A DNA stretch of 64,000 nt from Marinobacter daqiaonensis (lineage in GTDB: Bacteria; Pseudomonadota; Gammaproteobacteria; Pseudomonadales; Oleiphilaceae), in assembly GCF_900115285.1 (NCBI RefSeq), contig NZ_FOYW01000003.1, positions 330,111-394,110 of the forward strand. Reading direction: 5' to 3'. Under the pieces are notes generated by a model. It did no database searches and had not been told where the DNA came from. It saw nothing but the letters and a program-made list of their open reading frames with translations. Made by a program: the position numbers and the translations under genes. Shown piece by piece: positions 59,203 to 64,000 of this stretch (position 1 is the stretch's first letter; every line of letters begins with the position of its first letter).

Positions 59203-59556
59203 TTGAGCGTAGTCCAGGAACAGGTAGCTGTACCCCTTTTTTTCAGCGAAAGCGCCGTTGCCAAGGTGAAGGAGCTTATTGAGGAAGAGGAAAATCCGGA
59301 TCTGCGGTTGCGGGTGTTCGTCACCGGCGGAGGCTGCTCCGGCTTCCAGTATGGTTTTTCATTTGATGACAGCCAGCAGGAGGACGATACCGCCGTGCAG
59401 CGGGACGGCGCCACCCTGCTGGTGGATCCCATGAGCTATCAGTATCTGGTGGGTGCCACAATCGACTATCAGGAAGGCCTGCAGGGATCCCAGTTTGTGG
59501 TCCAGAATCCGAATGCCACAGCCACCTGCGGTTGTGGATCTTCTTTCTCTATCTGA
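59203..59556 (+). CDS. erpA: A-type iron-sulfur carrier ErpA
   Basis: 117 residues from TTG 59203. Cluster ligands: Cys in [11 protein letters not shown] and the pair in [10 protein letters not shown]. It hands [4Fe-4S] clusters to target enzymes. The core [13 protein letters not shown] and [18 protein letters not shown] is typical. The start TTG is supported by MSVVQE and the normal length (114-117). It has its own promoter (59142) and is convergent with anmK. Confidence 0.94.
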   Translation: MSVVQEQVAVPLFFSESAVAKVKELIEEEENPDLRLRVFVTGGGCSGFQYGFSFDDSQQEDDTAVQRDGATLLVDPMSYQYLVGATIDYQEGLQGSQFVVQNPNATATCGCGSSFSI

Positions 59557-59565
59557 CCCGGCCTT

Positions 59566-60672
59566 TCACGCCGGGTAGATTGCGCCAAGAATCCTCTCGC
59601 CTTTTGCTCCGGTAACGGCAGGAACGTTACCGGGTCGCCCTTCCAGTGTTTCTCTCGCCAGCCAGGCGAAGGCAGCCGCCTCTACCCATTGCGGATCGAT
59701 TCCAAGATCGCCGGTGGTCGCGAGGTGAATGTCGTCCCCACTGGTCAACTCGCCCAGTCTCGCCATGAGTGCTCGATTCTTTGCCCCACCCCCACAGACA
59801 AAAACGGAGAGCGGACGAGATTCGGGTAGCTGATTGGCAATGGTCGTCGCGGTAAGCTCCAGAAGCGTGCGCTGAACGTCGGCTTCGGGAACCTTGGCGT
59901 ATGTTGCCAGGTTGCTGTTCAGCCAGCCGAGGTTGAAATATTCCTTGCCGGTGCTTTTGGGAGGCTGTTTCCGGAAGTAGCGATCGGCAAGAAAATGCTG
60001 CAGTAAATCATTGGTCACCGTCCCGGTCATGGCCCAATGACCATCCATATCGAAGGGGTGGTCCTTATGCTTCTGGCACCAGGCATCCATCAGACCGTTA
60101 CCTGGTCCGGTATCGAAACCACCATCAGCCGAGGCCTTTCCTGCCGGAAGCCAGGTTATATTGGCAATGCCCCCGATATTCACCAGCACCCGGTTTTCCC
60201 GGGAGGACGAAAATGCGGCGTGGTGAAAAGCGGGCACCAGCGGCGCCCCCTGACCGCCTGCGGCCATGTCTCGTCTGCGAAAGTCGGCAACCGTGGTGAT
60301 GCCGGTTCGCTCGGCGATGACGTTGGGATCACCGATCTGCAGAGTGAACGGCGTATTCCCCCCAGGCTGGTGACGGATTGTCTGGCCATGACTGCCAATG
60401 GCCCGGATGTCGGCCGCGGTAATGCCATCGGTTATATTGAGAAGCCCATGAACGGCCTGCGCGAATTGTTCGCCCAGAAGGTGATCGCTATAGCCGAGGT
60501 CATCCGGTGTGCCGGAATTCTGGCTCAGGCGGGTCAGGATCTGGAGAAGGGGGGAGGGAAAAGGTTGGCTGTGAGAAGCGAGGATTTCCGGGCCCCTGTC
60601 ACCGAAACGCACCAGCACGGCGTCGATGCCGTCCATGCTGGTGCCTGACATAAGACCGATAAACAGGGCCAT
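59566..60672 (-). CDS. anmK: Anhydro-N-acetylmuramic acid kinase
   Basis: 368 residues. It phosphorylates and opens anhydro-MurNAc during cell-wall recycling. Hexokinase-like ASKHA fold: FIGLMSGTSMDGIDAVLV at the N-terminus, GSHGQTIRHQPGG, VADFRRRDMAAGGQGAPLVPAFH, VNIGGIANITWLP, DTGPGNGLMDAW and VCGGGAKNRALM. Same strand as and 4 bp after the M23 peptidase gene, so the pair joins cell-wall hydrolysis with recycling. Confidence 0.97.
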   Translation of the reverse strand: MALFIGLMSGTSMDGIDAVLVRFGDRGPEILASHSQPFPSPLLQILTRLSQNSGTPDDLGYSDHLLGEQFAQAVHGLLNITDGITAADIRAIGSHGQTIRHQPGGNTPFTLQIGDPNVIAERTGITTVADFRRRDMAAGGQGAPLVPAFHHAAFSSSRENRVLVNIGGIANITWLPAGKASADGGFDTGPGNGLMDAWCQKHKDHPFDMDGHWAMTGTVTNDLLQHFLADRYFRKQPPKSTGKEYFNLGWLNSNLATYAKVPEADVQRTLLELTATTIANQLPESRPLSVFVCGGGAKNRALMARLGELTSGDDIHLATTGDLGIDPQWVEAAAFAWLARETLEGRPGNVPAVTGAKGERILGAIYPA

Positions 60673-60676
60673 GAAA

Positions 60677-62110
60677 TCAATCGTCTTGTGAGCTTGCGTC
60701 TTCCGCCATCGCTATCTGGCGGAAACCCTCGCCGAGTGTGTTCAATTGCCCAACCAGCTGCTGGGTGGCGGACTTGAATCGGGCCAACTCCGTTGCCGGC
60801 ACCGGACTGGCTTCCGGCAGGTCGATCGTCCGGGAGTTGCGGGCAACGCCGTTGACGCGGAACTCATAATGCAGGTGGGGACCGGTAACCATGCCGGAGG
60901 CTCCCACGTAGCCGATAGTCTCTCCCTGCTTGACCCGCTGGCCATTCTTGATGCCCCTTCCAAGCTTGCTCATGTGGGCATAAAGGGTTGAGATGTTGTC
61001 GCCGTGTTGCAGTACGACCGTGCGTCCGTAACCACCTTTCCAGCCAGCGAAACTGACACGTCCATCGCCAGCAGCCTTGATGGGTGTGCCCACTGGCGCT
61101 GCATAGTCGGTTCCCTCATGGGGACGGACCACGTCGAGAACCGGGTGGCGTCTCTGTAGGTTGAATGGCGATGACACTCTGGCATTGATGGGCGTGCGCA
61201 GAAATGCCTTGCGCATGCTGTTGCCGTCTGGTGTGTAATAGTCGGTGTCGCCGCTGGAGTCACTGTAGTGCAGTGCCACGATTTCCCGGCCCCGGTTGAC
61301 GAAGCGGGCGGCCAGGATCTTGCCGTCACCAATCTTCTCGCCATCGAGGAACAGTTCCTCGTAAACCACTTCAAAACTGTCGCCCCTGCGGATGTCGTAG
61401 ACGAAGTCGATGTCCCAGCCAAAGATGCCGGCCAGTTCCATTGTGATGCGGTCATCCAACCCCGCCTGTTTGCCTGCCAGGTAGAGGGAGCCTTCTATCT
61501 CACCGGACGCGAAGGCTACCTGGGGTTCCGGGACCTTGGTTACGGTCTTGCCGTGGAAGCCATCTTCAGTGCGCTCGATCAGCAGTGATTCGAGCCGGTT
61601 GCGATCAAGCCGGATGGCCTCCAGCTCTCCGTTTTCGGAGGTGGCAAATGCCAGTGTTTCACCGGCATAGAGCCGCTGCAGTTTGGTGGCCTCTCCCTCG
61701 CCATGAATGACAGAGAGCATGAGACCGTCATTGAAACCAGCCTTTCTGAACAGCGACGAAAGTGTGTCACCGCTCTTGATCCGGAACTCTTCCCAGTCGG
61801 GTTCCGCCGGTACCGGCTCGGCAACCTCCGCCACCGGTGCGGCGGTGGCCGGTTCCTCAGCCAGCGTCACGGGCTCTGGCGGACTGCTGGCGGGTATCTC
61901 CTGCGCCGTGGCGACCGGCTGTGGCAGGGGCTCGCTCTTTTCAGGGGCGGGCTCGACAGCAGAGGGCGACTGGGACCGGTGGGTGTCCAGGGTAACAACC
62001 ATCCGCTTGGCCTCAACATCGGAGCTGGGGCTGAACATCATGGCAGAGCCCACGACAAGGCTGATACCCGCGGCGGCGATCAGATGAGTTTTGGGAAACG
62101 TCTTAATCAC
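60677..62110 (-). CDS. mepM: M23 family murein endopeptidase (MepM-like)
   Basis: 477 residues from GTG 62110. A membrane anchor/signal (about 7-26) and a Pro/Glu-rich linker (about 35-105) come first. An OapA/LysM-like domain (about 106-165, FRIKSGDTLSSLFRKAGFND) follows. The C-terminal LytM/M23 domain has HEGTDYAAPVGTPI (HxxxD) and GPHLHYEF (HxH), all zinc ligands present, so it should be active. MepM-type enzymes cut peptide cross-links to let the wall grow. Located next to anmK and near the bactofilin. Confidence 0.92.
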   Translation of the reverse strand: MIKTFPKTHLIAAAGISLVVGSAMMFSPSSDVEAKRMVVTLDTHRSQSPSAVEPAPEKSEPLPQPVATAQEIPASSPPEPVTLAEEPATAAPVAEVAEPVPAEPDWEEFRIKSGDTLSSLFRKAGFNDGLMLSVIHGEGEATKLQRLYAGETLAFATSENGELEAIRLDRNRLESLLIERTEDGFHGKTVTKVPEPQVAFASGEIEGSLYLAGKQAGLDDRITMELAGIFGWDIDFVYDIRRGDSFEVVYEELFLDGEKIGDGKILAARFVNRGREIVALHYSDSSGDTDYYTPDGNSMRKAFLRTPINARVSSPFNLQRRHPVLDVVRPHEGTDYAAPVGTPIKAAGDGRVSFAGWKGGYGRTVVLQHGDNISTLYAHMSKLGRGIKNGQRVKQGETIGYVGASGMVTGPHLHYEFRVNGVARNSRTIDLPEASPVPATELARFKSATQQLVGQLNTLGEGFRQIAMAEDASSQDD

Positions 62111-62395
62111 GTCAAAAACCTGTTTTTTTCGCTACATCCGTAGCTTGTGTGAGCCGATTCAAGTGCTGGCTCAAGTATAGAGCAAGCCTGATCGTATAAA
62201 AAGCGCTCAGTATCACGCTGTAATGCCGAACGGCAGCAGATTTTCTGGTTCCGGCTGATATAATCCGTCGACTTACCGGAAGCCGGGGATACCGGCGAGA
62301 ACACAAATGTATCAGGGTTTGTGGTTACGCTCAGCTTATCTTTTGTTGAGGACTGTAACCTCCGGGCCCGTTTTGTTATGGGGTTCAAAGAATTT

Positions 62396-63601
62396 ATGGC
62401 GTCGATTGACGAAGCGCTGGCAATTATCAAGCGGGGAGTGGATGAGCTCATCCCCGAAGACGCACTGATCGAGAAGCTAAAGGAAGGCCGCCCGCTGCGT
62501 ATCAAGGCAGGGTTCGATCCCACCGCACCGGATCTTCACCTGGGGCATACCGTGCTTATCAACAAGCTTCGGCAGTTCCAGGACCTGGGGCACGAGGTGA
62601 TATTCCTGATTGGCGACTTCACCGGCATGATCGGCGATCCCACCGGCAAGAGTGCGACCCGGCCGCCTCTCACCGAAGATCAGGTCCGTGAAAACGCCGT
62701 CAGCTATAAAGAGCAGGTCTTCCGTATCCTAGACCCGTCAAAGACCACAGTCGTCTTTAATTCCGAATGGATGAGCAAGATGACCGCCGCCGACATGATC
62801 CGCCTTGCCGGTCAGTACACGGTTGCCCGGATGCTTGAGCGGGATGACTTTGACAAGCGGTACCGGGCGGAGCAGGCCATCGCCATCCACGAGTTCCTCT
62901 ATCCTCTTGTCCAGGGTTATGACTCGGTGGCGCTCAGGGCGGATGTGGAATTAGGGGGCACGGACCAGAAGTTCAACCTGTTAATGGGGCGCATCCTGCA
63001 GCGGCACTATGGTCAGGATCCACAGGTCATCCTGACCATGCCGATCCTCGAAGGACTTGATGGCGTCCAGAAGATGTCCAAGTCACTGGGCAATTACGTC
63101 GGTGTCAGCGACGCACCGGGAACCATGTACACCAAGCTCCTGTCCATCCCGGACCAGTTGTTGTGGCGGTATTTCGAGCTGCTCAGCTTCAGGCCGCTGG
63201 CGGAAGTGGAAGAGTTCCGTCGCCGGGTTGAGCAGGGGGGAAATCCTCAGGACTTCAAGAGGCTGCTGGCCCAAGAGATCATCACGCGCTTCCATGATGA
63301 AGATGCTGCGGCCAGCGCCCACCGGTCTGCGGGCAACGTGGTTGCCCTGGGTGCCATTCCCGAAAACGTGCCTGAGGTGGCTGTTTCTCTGGGGGGGCAG
63401 GAGAATCTGCCGATTTCTGCCGTGCTGCGGCTGGCTGGCCTTGTAAAGAACGGTGCTGCTGCCCGCGATGTACTGGGTCGAGGGGCCGTCTATATAGATG
63501 GGCAGCAACTGGAGGATGCGGATCGGCGGTTTAGTGTAGGTGAAGAAGCGGTCATTCAGGCCGGAAAGAAGAAGATTGCCCGGGTTCTGATCACCGAATA
63601 G
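62396..63601 (+). CDS. tyrS: Tyrosyl-tRNA synthetase (TyrZ-type)
   Basis: 401 residues from ATG 62396 ([14 protein letters not shown]); an in-frame ATG at 62378 is possible. The class I motifs are HLGH in [13 protein letters not shown] and KMSKS in [11 protein letters not shown]. The C-terminal S4 RNA-binding domain (about 340-400: [28 protein letters not shown]) is present. Sequence resembles pseudomonad TyrZ ([18 protein letters not shown]). It lies directly before an rRNA operon, as in Pseudomonas. Confidence 0.96.
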   Translation: MASIDEALAIIKRGVDELIPEDALIEKLKEGRPLRIKAGFDPTAPDLHLGHTVLINKLRQFQDLGHEVIFLIGDFTGMIGDPTGKSATRPPLTEDQVRENAVSYKEQVFRILDPSKTTVVFNSEWMSKMTAADMIRLAGQYTVARMLERDDFDKRYRAEQAIAIHEFLYPLVQGYDSVALRADVELGGTDQKFNLLMGRILQRHYGQDPQVILTMPILEGLDGVQKMSKSLGNYVGVSDAPGTMYTKLLSIPDQLLWRYFELLSFRPLAEVEEFRRRVEQGGNPQDFKRLLAQEIITRFHDEDAAASAHRSAGNVVALGAIPENVPEVAVSLGGQENLPISAVLRLAGLVKNGAAARDVLGRGAVYIDGQQLEDADRRFSVGEEAVIQAGKKKIARVLITE

Positions 63602-63640
63602 ACAGTTTTGAAGAAAACCAAACTTTTTCGGAAAAGGTCG

Positions 63641-63668
63641 TTGACAGGAAGCCGGAACGCTGTAGAAT
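63641..63668 (+). promoter_or_regulatory. rrn promoter P1
   Basis: TTGACA (63641-63646), 16-bp spacer, TAGAAT (63663-63668), then a GC-rich discriminator (GCGCCCC). This discriminator type is associated with stringent control by ppGpp/DksA. Start near 63675. Confidence 0.85.
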
Positions 63669-63793
63669 GCGCCCCACTTCGACAGGGAACGCCGGTGACG
63701 GCGGGAACGGAAGTCGGGGTAAGCGGTTGTGATTATTGAGTTTTTCGGGTTTGAGCTTCGGGAGAAGCGGAAAGAAAAAGTCAAAAATAACCG

Positions 63794-63821
63794 TTGACAA
63801 GGTGGCGATCTGATGTAGAAT
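63794..63821 (+). promoter_or_regulatory. rrn promoter P2
   Basis: TTGACA (63794-63799), 16-bp spacer, TAGAAT (63816-63821), followed by ACGCGGCC. An A-rich tract (63771-63790, AAAGAAAAAGTCAAAAATAA) just upstream looks like an UP element. The two rrn promoters have the same -35, spacer length and -10. Confidence 0.85.
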
Positions 63822-63849
63822 ACGCGGCCTTGATTGAGCTTCTGCTCAA

Positions 63850-63862
63850 ACGCTCTTTAACA
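63850..63862 (+). promoter_or_regulatory. rrn leader boxA antitermination site
   Basis: CGCTCTTTAACAA matches the boxA consensus (TGCTCTTTAACA) of rRNA leaders, which recruits Nus factors. It lies about 25 nt downstream of P2. Confidence 0.85.
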
Positions 63863-63990
63863 AGTTGACCAAGTAATTCGTGTGGGCGCTGGCCGAGACT
63901 ATCTGGCGACAGATAATCGAGGCAAGCGACTCGTCGAGAATGAGTTTTTGTCTTGAGCAAGATTAGAGATCTTCGGATCTTGTATGATTT

Positions 63991-64000
63991 AAACTGAAGA
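63991..64000 (+). rRNA. rrs: 16S rRNA, first 10 nt (continues beyond window)
   Basis: AAACTGAAGA corresponds to the mature 5' end of gammaproteobacterial 16S (E. coli AAATTGAAGAGTTTG). The distance from P2 and boxA, and the leader hairpin AGATC-TTCG-GATCT just before, fit an rRNA operon. Confidence 0.8.

Overview
This window is a typical piece of gammaproteobacterial core chromosome of about 60% GC. Its gene order matches the Pseudomonas/Marinobacter group very closely. Examples are pyrE-crc-rph-yicC-gmk-rpoZ-spoT-ridA-oxyR-recG, rpsU-dnaG-rpoD with tRNA-Ile2, cbrA-cbrB-[sRNA]-pcnB-folK-panB-panC-pgi, dksA-gluQ-sfsA, mrcB-lpoP and argC-bactofilin-erpA-anmK-mepM-tyrS-rrn. From the protein sequences and gene order I think a Marinobacter-like marine gammaproteobacterium is most likely; this is inference, not a search result.

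Layout. 1-13.8 kb: a lipoprotein fragment, a helical Ala/Ser/Lys-rich protein, pyrimidine synthesis (pyrE) and the catabolite-repression protein Crc, RNA processing (rph, yicC), nucleotide and stringent-response genes (gmk, rpoZ, spoT, ridA), then oxyR and recG. A 270-bp non-coding inverted-repeat element (9501-9770) sits between ridA and an SDR gene. 13.8-21.8 kb is accessory: an HDOD protein, an Lnt-like acyltransferase, a short protein that looks like half of a lipase chaperone, a SUMF1 protein, and decayed remnants of an SGNH hydrolase and a lipase-specific foldase. A degenerate copy of one end of the 9.5-kb element also lies here. 21.8-29 kb: tRNA-Ile2, the macromolecular synthesis operon, tsaD, plsY and folate genes. 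29-41 kb: pgi, panBC, folK and pcnB, followed on the same strand by the CbrAB two-component system, with a strong candidate for a CrcZ-type Hfq/Crc-titrating sRNA between cbrB and pcnB. 41-51.5 kb: sfsA, a Rieske protein, an APH/P-loop fusion, PBP1b with its LpoP activator, a DUF4382 lipoprotein, and an ECF sigma/anti-sigma operon leading to a TPR-beta-barrel outer-membrane protein. 51.5-64 kb: hemL, thiE, thiD, hemJ, a ClC transporter, argC, a bactofilin, erpA, anmK, an M23 peptidase, tyrS and the promoter region of an rRNA operon. The last 10 bases are the first bases of 16S rRNA.

The two signals I would look at first are these. (1) The carbon-catabolite-repression circuit is complete within the window: CbrX-like small ORF, CbrA, CbrB, a palindromic upstream activating region, a sigma-54 promoter, an A-rich sRNA with its own terminator, and the Crc protein. 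(2) The 9501-9770 element consists of two inverted half-units. Each has a perfect 21-22 bp hairpin stem and a shared 53-nt loop, but the two stems have unrelated sequences. That is within-element covariation, and I know of no described family with this design.
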